A stretch of DNA of 64,000 nt from Magnolia sinica (taxonomy: Eukaryota; Streptophyta; Magnoliopsida; Magnoliales; Magnoliaceae): assembly GCF_029962835.1 (NCBI RefSeq), contig NC_080574.1, forward strand, positions 25,084,001-25,148,000, written 5' to 3'. This document shows, one piece after another, positions 1 through 12,700 of the stretch. How positions within the stretch are numbered: the stretch's first letter is position 1; each line of letters begins with the position of its first letter. A model generated the notes under the pieces. The model made no database searches. It was not told the DNA's origin and worked only from the letters and a program-made list of their open reading frames with translations. Made by a program: the position numbers and the translations under genes.

Positions 1-1135
1 TCCTAAATGTGTCCGCTATCAATGAGTCGGGTAGGCATTAGTATACTACTGATAGGCAGGTAGTGAGGTCTTTTCCACTCGCTGGGCTGCGCAGCCGGCC
101 AGGGCGGCAGCCAACTTGGAGTGTAGTAGACCCCGGTGATGATCCTAGAGATTTACAGTATTGATACGAGGACTTATTGAGTAGGAGTTGCATATTCATT
201 CATTCATTTATTCACTATCCACTCGGGCTAGTGGTGTGCAACTAATTGTTGTGTACCTTCGCAATGGCAAGGATTTCGGTTGGGGCGCGCGACTAACCCG
301 AGGTCAGGGGTTTACCACATTGAGTCTAGCTATCCAAATTTAGGTATGAGACTGGTTTGAATAGAAGTCCCTTGTGATGGACCCCATAGCCCGCGATACT
401 ATGTACTATCATCCTGACTTCACTCCAGCTTAGTCATTTCATTCGCACCGCATATTGCATTGCATTAGCAATATTTAACATTTTGGGTAACTATGTTTTT
501 GCATTTATATGGCTTAGATGAGGTTGATGGTATTCGTAGCTCGTCAGGATTTGCATATTGTATTACATCCTCGGCATCTGATATTTGGATCATTATGATA
601 TGCATTCCGTACTTGATATTGTATGACTCATGGACTTACCAATATGTTTCTGCTTACTCTGATATCATATGATTCATGATCTTGCTAGTATTTTCGACAT
701 TGTATGATTATGGCGTTGTATTTGTGTGCTTGACACTTATCTTGCGCACACACTTTCACCGCCCTCTAAGCTTTTTATAAGCTTATGTACGATAGATGCG
801 TGCAGGTGGCATTAGGTTGCAGCAGAGTGGAGCTTGGAGCACGCAGCATCTTCTGAAGTTTTGATTTTCGATATATGTATTTCTCTTTCATCATTGTATT
901 CAAATGTTTATATTAGTGGATATGTGATGATGATATTGCCTTTGTGATTTGGGTATACTTGTGGTTGTGCTTCTTATGAGACAAATGTACGTTAAAAAAT
1001 TCTCCTTGTAGGATCCCAGGATCGGAACCTGACGTATGGTACTGTAGCTGAGAATGGGGTACTACGGAGGCTGTCGGCACCGGATTCAACAATCAAGAAT
1101 TCTGTGAGCCCGATTTTTGGGTTTAGGGCATGACA
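1..1135. mobile_element. Probable right part of a long LTR (Ty3/gypsy-like)
   Basis: The stretch has no coding capacity and is not built of the short repeats seen further right. It ends at 1135 in GGGCATGACA, the kind of terminus common on long plant Ty3/gypsy LTRs, and the sequence style changes sharply there to a 33-bp minisatellite. The left end lies outside the window and no primer site or polypurine tract is visible, so LTR identity and orientation are inference. Confidence 0.4.
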
Positions 1136-1140
1136 TTTAA

Positions 1141-1640
1141 TGTGCATAATTTATTAGGTAGGGCCTACCTTTGATGTTAGTCATCTATCATTTGGAGCCT
1201 ACCATCAATATTATTGTCCATTATATGGGGCCCGTCTTTAATGTCCATTGCTCATCATGTGGAGCCCACCTTTGATGTGGAACATCCATCATGTAGGCTC
1301 ACCTCTGATGTGGGGCATCTATCATGCGGGACTTGCCTTGGATATGGGCCACTCATCATTAAGTCGAGCTTTGATGTAGACTGTCCATCATGTGCGGCCT
1401 ACCTTAATGTGGAACATTCATCATGTGGGGCCCACCATTATTAATTTCTCATCACGTGGAGCTCGCCTTTGATGTGGATTGCCCATCATGTGAGCCCCAC
1501 CTTCAAAATAGGTTGCCCGTCATGTAGAGCTTCCCTTGGATATGGGTCATTCATCATGATGGATGGACCTTTGATGTAGATCGTCTATCATGGGGGGTGG
1601 GGCCACCTTGATATGGGCCATCATCATGTGGGGCTTGCTA
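1141..1640. repeat. 33-bp minisatellite, first array
   Basis: About 14 diverged copies of a 32-34 bp unit, with consensus near TTTGATGTGGACCATCCATC followed by ATGTGGGGCCCACC. Because the unit is close to 33 bases, one frame stays open over 1214-1444 and reads as an 11-residue repeat (FDVDHPSCGAH-like). I read that as a by-product of the period. The same unit forms a second array at 57690-58520. Confidence 0.85.
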
Positions 1641-1763
1641 TATCATCTACCCATTTATTGGATGATTTTCCAATCTTATGAACTTTACGAGGGGTTTATG
1701 GCCATAAAGAGCATATTTCCTTTTGAAAGTTATTGTGTCACCAATGAAAATGAATGAAATAAA

Positions 1764-1870
1764 TTACTTTTGAAAGTTGAAAATAAATTAAAATAATAAA
1801 TTATAAAAATAAGTTACTTTTAAAAGTTGAAAATAAATTAAAATAATAAATTATAAAAATAAGTTACTTT
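1764..1870. repeat. 50-bp AT-rich tandem duplication
   Basis: Two nearly identical 50-base units begin at 1764 and 1814 (TTACTTTTGAAAGTTGAAAA then TTACTTTTAAAAGTTGAAAA), with the start of a third at 1864. There is no coding content. Confidence 0.85.
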
Positions 1871-3479
1871 TTCTATTAAAAAAAAACTACTTATTTAAAT
1901 TCAATAACTAAATTAACTTAGTTAAGAAAAGTAAAACCTGCATAAGTTAAAAAAGCTACTTATTTGGTAGTATCTACACAGACCCTTATATCAAGCACCT
2001 ACTTCCCAAACAATACTTAAAATAACACAATGAGATTTATCAATACAAATATAAGCGAGGAAGAATTATCAATTAACTACCTAGTGAATATATTGTTGTA
2101 TTTTTAAGTTATTTTAAAAATAAATTAGTGTTTCAAAATTTTTATTGGGCCAAGCCTTGGTTGTGGTCATGGATGCATGCATGCTCATAGATGTATCTTT
2201 TCATACAAGTCATGTCTTCTCAAACCCAAGGGTCGCACCAATTGGGTTTAAACCCAATAGTCACGATCATTTTTTGAAAGGGTGTCCTCTCAAAATCTAT
2301 AAAAAGACTTCTCTTTATCTGATTTTTGTGTGTGAAAGAGAATATAAGAAAAAAAAATAGATTTTGTTTTCAAAGTATGGTTAATTGTTTTCTTGTTCAG
2401 GTTAAGACTACAAATGGTTTGAGCCTATGTACAGTGAGTGCAACGCTGGAATCGGGTGATAGTTGTTACATCTTAGAGGTCGATTGCCCAGAGAATCCTG
2501 TTATACTCGGGACGCATTTCAAGGAGAGAAAATTCGATTTCAAGGCGAGTGATTCCAAATCGCGCCTCAACTTCTTCAAACCGATAAGTGTTCTCCTTTT
2601 CTTATTTTAATTTTGTTTAGTCCAAATAGTTTTCCAAACACCATATCCAACATATATAAGGTAGATGGTAGGTGTTATTTTATTGTCTATGTTGTCTTTG
2701 TTTTTTTTTTTTTTTTTCTCTTCGTGGTCTTCATTATTACATATTTCTTATCATGATGATTTACTTATGAACACAACAATATTTTAGTATGAATGTAGAT
2801 GGTTTGGTAAAAAATATATTATTGTTAATTGAATTTTAATTTTTCATCTCTCAAGGATGGCATAGGTAACAAGTCTCTCTTACTGATTAAGCCTTTGTTT
2901 TTTGCATTTTGTAGTTATATAGGTTCTTGGTTGTAAGGATCATTGATCCATATACAACCATGAATATTTACAATTACCACTTTAGTTTTTTGTATGCATT
3001 GATGTTCTTATTTATTTATTTATGAGGTTAATTTCTAACATCTCCTACTAACAATATCCGACAAACTTGTAAAATAATCCAAGTTGATCGTTATGGGCTT
3101 TCTTGATCTATCTTCTTATATTATATCCATGTGATTCTTTTCTCAATTATGTTCTTAGTCAGGTGTTTTTAAATGGGATCCATTGATAGGTTGTTAATAT
3201 ATTTCACACCATTCTCATAAAGATATTTTGCACAATTTGTTAATGTTTTTCAGCATTAACTTATTAGGAAGTTTTATTCACCATTCTCATGAAACGATTT
3301 TGTGCAGTTTATAAGAGATTTTTTACAAGTAAATACTATATGCACATGAACGATGCATGTTTAATGCGTATGAAGTTAAAAATGATACATAAAATGAATG
3401 TATTTTTTCTTTAATGCGAATAAAGAATTTTGCCTAATCGCAAAGGGTAAAAGGCCAAAAACAATCTATAACACAACTC
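1871..3479. other. Intergenic, no gene recognised
   Basis: AT-rich sequence with a T-run at 2699-2717. The part at 2398-2600 is less AT-rich than its surroundings and open in one + frame over 2326-2610, preceded by a TTCAG that could be a splice acceptor. I recognise no domain in the translation and see no partner exon, so it is not called as a gene. Confidence 0.5.
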
Positions 3480-3965
3480 AAGTGGCCAACCGTATAGGGA
3501 ATAATGTGAGTCGGAAACACCAATCATTGATACCTTTGGGATCCACTTCAATGTCTTTTATGACGTCCACTTGGTTAATTTGTTTAGTAAGTCACAATTG
3601 GGTAAGAGGCTACAACCCATTTAAACCACATAGTCATGTTGGCCACCCCATAAAGAATAGTGAGTTAAAAAACCACTATTAATGCCTTTTTGGGGCTCAC
3701 TTCAATGTCTTTTGTGACATCCACTTCGTCTATCAATTTTCCTAACTTGTAGTAGCAAGAGGTTAAAAACCACCCATATACACGATCAGGTGGGCCACCT
3801 CATAGGGAATAGTGGGGGGTAAGAAATGCCCATAGTTGATACCTTTTTAGAGCTCACTACAATGCCTTTCGTGACATCCACTCTATCCATTATTTTTTTT
3901 AATCGAAGACGTGAGCCCAAAAATCATTGAAAAAGCACACTCCGGTGGGCTAAACCATAAGAAAA
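3480..3965. repeat. Degenerate tandem repeat, period about 154 bp
   Basis: Three diverged copies. The landmark CATAGGGAATAGTG (and variants) recurs near 3490, 3650 and 3800. A second landmark, TTCAATGTCTTTTGTGACAT, recurs near 3548, 3702 and 3858. The unit resembles a piece of the GTGGGCCCAC dispersed family seen at 46-62 kb. Confidence 0.65.
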
Positions 3966-6900
3966 TGGGTGTTAGAAATGTGAACTATTTTTCACTCATA
4001 TTTTACAAAAAGAAAGCTAACTCCACACATGTACATGAGAGTACATCTACATGAGACCTCATGCTTGAACATAGGACATAATGTGTGAGATTCTAGCCAT
4101 CCATTAGGTGAGCCCCAATGTGAAGATATCCTTAATAAAAAAAATAAGCTAGTCTTTTGAATAAACAGGTCACAATGCATATAAGAAAATGGTGGCTTAG
4201 AAAAACACTAATACACAATCTGACAGATGAGCATTGTGTAGTTGTACTTATTAATGGAGAAGCACAACTTTTGGTCAAGGGTACTTGTGCATCATGAACC
4301 CATACCCATTTAAATTTGGTAGACATACACGTGTTGATTTGGGCATGGTCTCCCTTATACAAGCATATGGGCATATAAAAGACACATTGGAAGGGCAAGA
4401 GCCAACTTTACTTTTTTACTACTATTCTAACATTATTTTCTAAAATTCACATTGTTCATCGATTTCGCAAAAGTCACGATAGGACAACAGTAAAAAACTA
4501 CCTAAAATGCGCGCTCAGATGGGCCACACCAAAAGAAAATGAGTGAAGGAAACGACAACTGCTGTTCATTCCTAATGACTTTTTTAAAGCTTTTGGGACC
4601 CACCTAAATTTTCAATCATAGTGTTTTTTGGACTACAGAATTAATGAGCGCCTTGGATATCAACAACAATACCAATGGACCCATCAAACTTTCAATTTCC
4701 TGACATCGACAAAAGGGGATGGCATGCCCAAACATTAAGTGAATAGGTAAAAGTGGTGTAATAATCAACCTTTTTATTAACCAACCCATGAGTCAAAGTA
4801 AAAGGAGGCTATTTTTATTGTATCTGAAAAAAAGGATAGACATGTATTTAAAAATATTTTGAACACATGCTCTAATTTTCCAATGAAACAAAAACAACAC
4901 CTTTGTAATGAATTGATTTCTTAGATTAAGGTTTTGCCATTTCTTTTTTTCTTATTTTTTATTTATAAAATATTAAACAATAAATTAGTTCACACACCAC
5001 CTCCAAGGGTACACTCTCTAACTTCAAAATCGCCTTTAACACTAACAACCATAAAGATTACAAGTAGATGCTAATGGGTGTTGATTGGATCAAGTTGCGA
5101 CTGTGGGGCCAATCTTGTTGCATCTATCGTCTACTCATGCTATCTATCCATTTTGCCAGCAAATTAAAATCTTAGATGGACCACACCATAAGAAACAATG
5201 ATCATTGAACGACCACCATTAAAGACTTCCTAAGATCCACTGAGTTGTTTATTTTACTATCTAACTTGTTGATTAGGTTACACAGATAAATGCCTTTACT
5301 TTTATGAGTTGCATCCCTACTTTTGTTTGCGGGAAAAGTTTTGTAGCCATAATCTTAATATATTATGTGCCCATCATGTGGTGATTGAGCCTACTTGAAA
5401 GGATATCCAATCCAACCCACCATTTCAGCCGGAACAAATAATTTTAGCCGGATATGACTTTTCTCTGATGCACAATAACTGATAACAATGACCATTCACT
5501 CTCAAATTTTTTTTTTGTTGTGGGAGTCGACCTTACTTGTGGATCCAACTCATTCTTTGGCCTATAACCTTAAATTAAATTCTAAATTCAATAGACAATG
5601 GATTTGATACATACCCCCACGATGGACCCCAAAACCCCTAATGTTTATAATGGCCATTTACCATTGTTTGGTGTGATCCTCGAGTGTAGACCTACTTTCC
5701 ATGCCCGCCATTTACCATTGTTTGGTGTGGGTGTGGATATACTGGCCATTTACTACTGTTCCTGTGGTGTGGTCCTCAAGTACGGATTTATTTCCCATGT
5801 CCTAAAATGAACTGGAGAAACGGCTTGATGGCGTTTCCTGTGATGTGGTCCTCGAGTGTGGATGTACATCCCATGCCCTAAAATGAGCTGGAGAAACGGG
5901 TGGAAGGCGTGTATATACAACACATTACATCAAGGTTGGCCCATGATCATGACCAAACTCGGTTCCGACCTGACCGAATCCGCTCCCGATATTTATAGAT
6001 ACATTTCCGGCTGTTAGGATCGTAGGATAGATCCAACTGTGGGCCATGATCCATCCATGGCAGGGTTCGGATTGGATCGATGGTCTGGAATGGCTGCTCA
6101 TTCTGATACACATGCAGTGATGATGTCGAAGTATCTCCTCCCCTGGACTGAAAAATGTCGTCCTCGAATAAATTTACATGTCACGTGCACGCGGCGCCAG
6201 GTCGACGCAACTGGCCCAACGAAAAGGCCAGCGTAAACTTAAAGCGCCTACGTATGGAAACGCTTGTGTGCTTCGCACTAGGTAGATCTGGGGTTACTTT
6301 CTCTCAAATTGGGGAATCAACTTAACGTGTATGAAATCCACGCCGTCAATCACGTACATCACCTCTTGTTTGGACTTTATTTCGACAAATCAGGCTCATC
6401 AGACAATCAGGGGGACACTAAAAAAAATTATATATAAACGGTCACATTCACGTGATATGGCCTACCTGAGTTACGGAACTTTTGGGTAATTCTTTCATCC
6501 TAACGTGGCACATAAGATAAATGGATTGGATGGAATATAAAACACCTAGGTCGGTCCAACACAAATCTAACAGTGGGCGTTCCGTTCCAACTGTTTCCTA
6601 TGTTGTAGCCTACTGAATTTTAAATTGTCATGATTTTTCGTTTAACGGTTGACATGAGGCAGCGTACCTGGTGGACGGTGTGGATATCGTAAAATTCCAT
6701 CCACGTGGCTCTCGGTTTGTAAAGTAACCCAACACATGGTACGCTAGCGCGCTTCCTCAGGCACAGGGTAGATTGCCCACCATTCTCGTACGAAAAGATC
6801 CAGTACGTTCATCAGGTGCACCGCCGCGTGCTTTGACTTGGATTCCAAAATCGGACCGATCCAAAACTCAGCTGCGCCACGCCAGGCGGAAGTGTGTAAA

Positions 6901-7160
6901 ATCATGCCAAAAAATTCTAGTCTCGGAATAGCGTAATTTCTGGATGGTCCTTTCATGCTTGTGATTCATGTCAAATGAATGGATTGGGTGAATATAAACA
7001 CCGAAGGGGCCCACATGGTACACATCCCAACTATGAGAATTGCTCGAACACATCCCTGACGTATTAAAATACGATGGTGGGATGTGTGTCCGTGTAAGGC
7101 GATCTAAACAGTATACAAGATCGGCCTCAACGTAGATGGATGAATTCTCCTGTTATAATG
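3966..7160. other. Intergenic flank of PME1, repeat fragments
   Basis: No coding exon is recognised. Fragments of the GTGGGCCCAC family occur near 4520-4690 and 5120-5250. At about 5761-5910 a unit of about 78 bp is duplicated (landmark CCTAAAATGARCTGGAGAAA at 5801 and 5877). From about 5900 the DNA becomes more GC-rich and less repetitive, consistent with the approach to a promoter. Confidence 0.5.
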
Positions 7161-7466
7161 CACAAATCACATCACTGACCGTTGCTTTGTGGGCCATCAA
7201 TTTGACCTAAGATTTACCAATCTTAAAGATTTTTGAGGCAGACACCTTCAGCGTTGTATTTCGTCTTGGCCCCATATACAACCGATACAATCCCGACGTC
7301 CGGTGAGGCCCACCTGTTAGTTTGCTGGGCCCGATCAAAACACCCCTTTTTGTTCGACCGAGTATCAGATGCTCCCTCGGTTCAGTTTCTATGCGGAAAG
7401 AAAGGTAAAAGCAGCGAAGACGATCCCACTTCTCATTCTCCATTTCCAAATCATCTGCAGAATTCC
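7160..7466 (+). promoter_or_regulatory. PME1 promoter-proximal region and 5' UTR
   Basis: Low-repeat sequence directly upstream of the PME1 start codon, becoming pyrimidine-rich (CCCACTTCTCATTCTCCATT) just before the ATG, as in many plant 5' UTRs. No convincing TATA box is visible. The transcription start cannot be fixed from sequence alone. Confidence 0.4.
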
Positions 7467-9645
7467 ATGGAAGTATCTTCAAATCTCCCTTCTCTTCCCG
7501 AAGAGAATTCCCAAGAATCCAAAGATCTCTCTTCGTTTCCTGCAGTCCCCGATCGTCCTGCTACTCAGTAAGCTCTCATGCATGCAATCCACAACAGCAG
7601 AACCATTTCTTTTTCTTTTTCTTCTTCCGTTTTTTTCCCCTTCAATTGAAATGCGTCGATACTACTTTCATGGATTTCAATTTTATTGTACTCTTTCTTC
7701 CCTGCTTTTTTATAAATTTGAATTGGAATTTCACATAATTATTTTTGTTATAATTTTGGTTTTTGTTGTTATTCTTTCTTGATGTTTTTTGCCTGTTACA
7801 AGCTTTGAGAAAGGAAAGATAACATTTCGAGATAATTCATGAATGGCAATTTTGTCCCGAGAGACTAGTAGTGAGAACTTGGTTCAACACACGTTAGTCG
7901 ATGCGATTGAAAAAGATGAATGAAAGATTGGAATTCAATGAATTGAAGGAAAAAGGCCATCCAACAAATGTTGGGCTTCTTGTAAATGCTGCAATTTTGG
8001 GAATGCTATCGATTTTCATGGCCATGAGAATGAAGAAAAGACACCTTGTTTTGTGACAATGCAAGAAAAAGGTGTTTTTGACTTGAAAGATATGAAAAAA
8101 ATAACGAGAGGTCATTGAACCAGCATTATTGATGTTATGAAAATTGGGTAAGAAAAAGAACGAGTGGAATTTAGGGGTTGTTTGGATACTGGTAAATTTT
8201 GTAAGTATAAATGAATTCCAGGTGTAAATTGTTTATAGCCCGTCCTGTGTTTGGCTTTAAGTTGTTATATGTTTACAGGTAAATAATTGTTTGTGTTTGG
8301 ATAACCTGTAAATTGTTTATAGCCTAGTAGGTTATTCACGTCCAACAGAGTTTGGAGCGGTAAATTCTTATAAAATCTTCATATGACATATAAGAGTTTC
8401 ATTTAAGATGGATCATTGGGTTGAGCCCATCTCAATAATGTTTAGCGCTGATCCTTCCGTTAAATAAAGTATTAGGTGAGCAAAAAAAAAGTGGGCCCAG
8501 TAATTCACATGCCCTTTTATGAGGAGAAACTATCGAATATAAATAGTTAACCATAAAACACATTGAGAAAAACATATCTAACCATATGTCTTCATTAATC
8601 CAAATAAAAAATAACTTTAGAAAACAACATTTAGAAGGTTGGATGCCCATTTCACCTTTGGGCAACCCTCACCTTTGGCTGTTCTATTTTAGTTGCGTCC
8701 AACTTTCTTAGAGGGGTGAACCTGTGTATAGGTTGGATGCCATACACACCGTGATGACCCCATGTATAACCCTTATAGAAGTCTCTATAATTAATTTTAT
8801 TTGACAAGCAAAGATTAGGCCTATCCAACTAGTAGGTGGGCCATACCTTAGAAAGGCTTGTACAAAGGCTTGCAGAGTAACTGGCACTCATGTACAAAAG
8901 CCGTAGGATTCTTTTTTACACTGTCGAAGCTAGGGATGAAGTGCGTCGCCACTCACTGGGGCCCATTTGGTCAAATGATCTATAATATGAACCATCCAAT
9001 TTCTTAATTGTACAGTAAGCAATTATTTTCACATAATCAAACTTCAATTATAAACGTCTCCAAAAAAATGAGGTTTTCTGAATAATTCTAACTGTTGATC
9101 AGTGGACACTTGTTTGTAGAAGTAGGACCATTGGATTATTCATTTTTTACAATCCACTTGTCAGATGACAAAATAATCCTTTTTTTAAAAAAAATCTGGA
9201 TGTGGGTCTCAAAAATAAAATATGGTCCAATTAGGATGTGGACCCCAAAAATAAAATTGGACCTATCGGGCCATGCTGGCAAATTTGGTCCAATCAAGAC
9301 GTGGGTCCCCAAAATAAAATCTGGTCCAATTAGGATGTAGGCCCCAAAAATAATGTCTAGTTCAATCAGGATTTGGGCCCCAAAAATGAAATTTGGTCCA
9401 ACAGAAAGCCCCCATTCGAAGAAAAAAAAAGCCCATTTTGTATCACAAGTGGGCTTGCATATCGCATATCACAAGTGGGCCATCCACAACTTATTGAACA
9501 TAAAATCATACAAATCACATATGTATCACAAGTGGACCATCATCGAACATGTGTTCGGGTTTGCAAAGCTCCTTTTTTTTTTTTTTTAAGGCCCTAAAGA
9601 AAAGAGGGGGGGGGGGGGGGAGAATCCTTACCTGCAAGGTGGAAG

Positions 9646-9701
<56 letters not shown>

Positions 9702-12700
9702 GATGTAGGACAATTAACCACTTGCTCTAAAAGCCCGAACTAAAAAAATAAAACTCAAACTGATAAAGCATGGGGAATTAATCCCTTTATCTCATAGCCC
9801 AAGCCCCACATCGCATGGGTTAGGACCTCGGCCGAACCCCCCTCGTGGGCCCCACTTCACATGGGTTCCGCTTCACACAAGCCACCTGCCTCACACGAGC
9901 CACCCGCCTCACACGAGCCACCCGCCTCATACGGGCCGCTCACCCTGAGTGTGTCCCTGCATCCCACAGGCAACCCCATTCGAGCCCAAAGTGAAAATAC
10001 CACTGTATTAATCACCCCTGGTGAGGAGTCTCGAACATGAGACCTCCCGCTCTGATACCACTTTGATGCAGGACAATTAATCACCTACTCTAAAAGCCTG
10101 AACTAAAAAAAAAAAAAAAAGAAGCTCGAACTGATAGAGCATGGCAAATTAATCCCTTTATCTCATAGCCCATGCCCCACAATGGTGCAATGGTGGAGCC
10201 TTAAGTTTAGAATGCAGGCGATGTTTGGATAGAACTAAAGCATGATCTAGGCATGCTTAAATTCAGGCTGCAATAGTGGAAGTAACATTTTGAGATTCAG
10301 ACTTGGAGAAGCTCTCTGATGTTTGAGCTTCACATATGATAGGAGCTTTAATGAAATTTCCAATTCAAGGATGCTATTAATAAGTTAGTTTTTCAGTTTG
10401 GATTCTTATCTTTACATGATTGTGTTGCTAATTTAAGATAATTTTGACCAATAAAAAATTTAACGTAATCTTGACCAATAAAAACAATTACTTTTGGAGG
10501 TCATTTAAAATTTGGCATTGTAAATTTCAATTTATTTCCAATGTAGGAAATATGCTTCTTTCTATTTTGTTGCCATTTAGCGAGATGGCCATTCTATTGC
10601 TGAGTCAAGGATCAAGTGGTTAGCCAAGAAATAGTGACACTCAGAGACATTGCACATTGAAGCAAACTTCTCCCATTTTGTGCCTGAGTTTGGATAATGT
10701 ATCTTTTTATTAATGATTGTGCATGCAGGAGTTCATTGCAGAAATACTCACCACTAGACTGGAAAGGCTATTTTGATCAAGAGGAAGATGTTACAATTGC
10801 AGGATCAAATGATGTGAGTGACATTTTTTTTTTTTTTTTGTTTTTCCTCCTCAGTATGATTGGGAAAACAATAACAAGGTCACTATGCTTGTACTTTGTT
10901 ATTCAGGTCTTTCACGTATACACGGCAGGATCTCAAGGACCAGTTGTATTTTGTCTACATGGAGGCGGTTATTCAGGGTATATCCTAAAGATCTTCTGAT
11001 CTTATAACTTGTACTATAATTAGCTACTTGCATTCTTGTCTACATTTTTATCAAAGTGTTACAGTGGATTCCAAAAATGATCAACTCTTAACCATTTGCT
11101 TCGATAAATATGAACTCTCCTTGTATTGATTCTTATTGAGAATGCCATTACATGTTATGTAGGAGGAAACTTGATCTTGTATTTTTAGTCATCTCTTTCA
11201 CACATCACTCTATTCTATTTCTTGTGGACTGTTATATTCAGTTGATGTTGAAGACATTCTTCACCTAATATTTCTATTTCTCTTAACTTCTTGGTCAGCG
11301 ACCATTGTTTTTTGTGCTTATTAAGTTTGGTGTTTTACCACATTCCTATTAAAGAATTCTGTTTGTCAGGATGTGCACAAGCATGAGACATTGTATGGAG
11401 AGTAGTTATTGGGGCTCTTATTTCCTGATAACGGGTGAAACTTGCTAGATAGATCAGGTTTTGGCTGGTTTTGTTGGGTAGATTAGCATCTAGAGATGCT
11501 TCTTCCTAAGATCAGATGAGAAGTGTGGAAAAGCAGTGGGAGATTGGAGGACGTTCTTGCTCAAGTAATCAAGTTCTTCTATTGCATTTGCGTGGTGATG
11601 GTAATCCTGTGGATCATGTTGGAGGGTCAGCTGTATTCCTACCTTGCTTAGAGTATCAGCAATTGACTGGATTGTGACATCAGAAGGGAACATCGTTTGG
11701 CAACCATCTCTAGCACCAAGGACTTCACTTCCCTTACATGAATTTGATCCTTCATTGAAAGGGTCACATTAGGATTTGCCCTTTGACCATCGCTTGTGGC
11801 CATCAGGGAGTGGCCAAGAATTCTATGATTTCTTGGGCTATAGTTAAGGAGTTTCTTATCACTTAACTAGGCTGTTTGATGAGGACTGGAATTTATTTTA
11901 TTTTTTTTGAAAGATGAGAAATTTTATTAAAAAGAGCAAAAGCCAAAGAGGCCACAGTACACAGAGAAGAAACCAAAAAGAAAAGAAGAGAAAAAGATAA
12001 AGATAAAAGAACCTCCAAAAACTAAACAGAAACAAAAGCAGAAACTGAAAAGAAACTGAGAAAAGAAAAGAAAAGAAAAGACATAATCCCAACCCTAGAC
12101 AAACTAAACCAATTAAGGCTCCCGGTCTCTAAACAGAACCAAAACTCTAGAGAAAACAAGAGCAAGGAATCCACTCAAACTTCTAAAGCAACGTTATTTC
12201 TCTCAGCCTACACCGCCCACAAAACAATGAAAAGGATAATGCGCCATTTTCTTTTCCCTAAAGCCCCTTCGGAATCCACTTGCCAGCAACAAAAAAGCTG
12301 GTCAACAGAGGAAGGCATGGACTGAGAGACACCCGCCAAGCAGAGGACACTCCACCATAGGTCTGGAGTGAACTAGTAGTGAATGAGAAGATGGTCCACC
12401 GTTTCTTCGTTTTGATAGCAAAGAAGGCACACATTAGGCAGATACATTCTTCTTTTTATTAGATTGTCGATAGTTAGAATTTTGTTCCTTCCCACGAGCC
12501 AACCGAAAGCTGCCACCTTCAGAGGAAGCCCATAGAAACGCAATGCACCCATATGACAACACGACGAAGGATTCACCCAAGACAGCAGTTGTTTATAAAA
12601 TGATTTAATTGTAAACGAACCTGAAGAGGACAACATTGAACAGATGGAGTAATGCCTAGGCATTTTCACACCAGGCTCAAGTGGGGTGGCCTGTGGGATG

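Noticed and set aside
1214..1444. Cysteine-containing repeat peptide as a secreted small protein
   Set aside because: The frame is open only because the minisatellite unit is close to 33 bases. There is no signal peptide and units vary in length. The same applies to 58181-58393.
7369..7782. 137-residue frame overlapping PME1 exon 1
   Set aside because: It is in another frame and becomes a hydrophobic stretch inside intron 1. The PME1 frame is supported by splicing to the next exon and by family similarity.
11898..12092. 64-residue Phe/Leu-rich frame as a membrane peptide
   Set aside because: It is translated from the A-rich 3' end of the decayed LINE.
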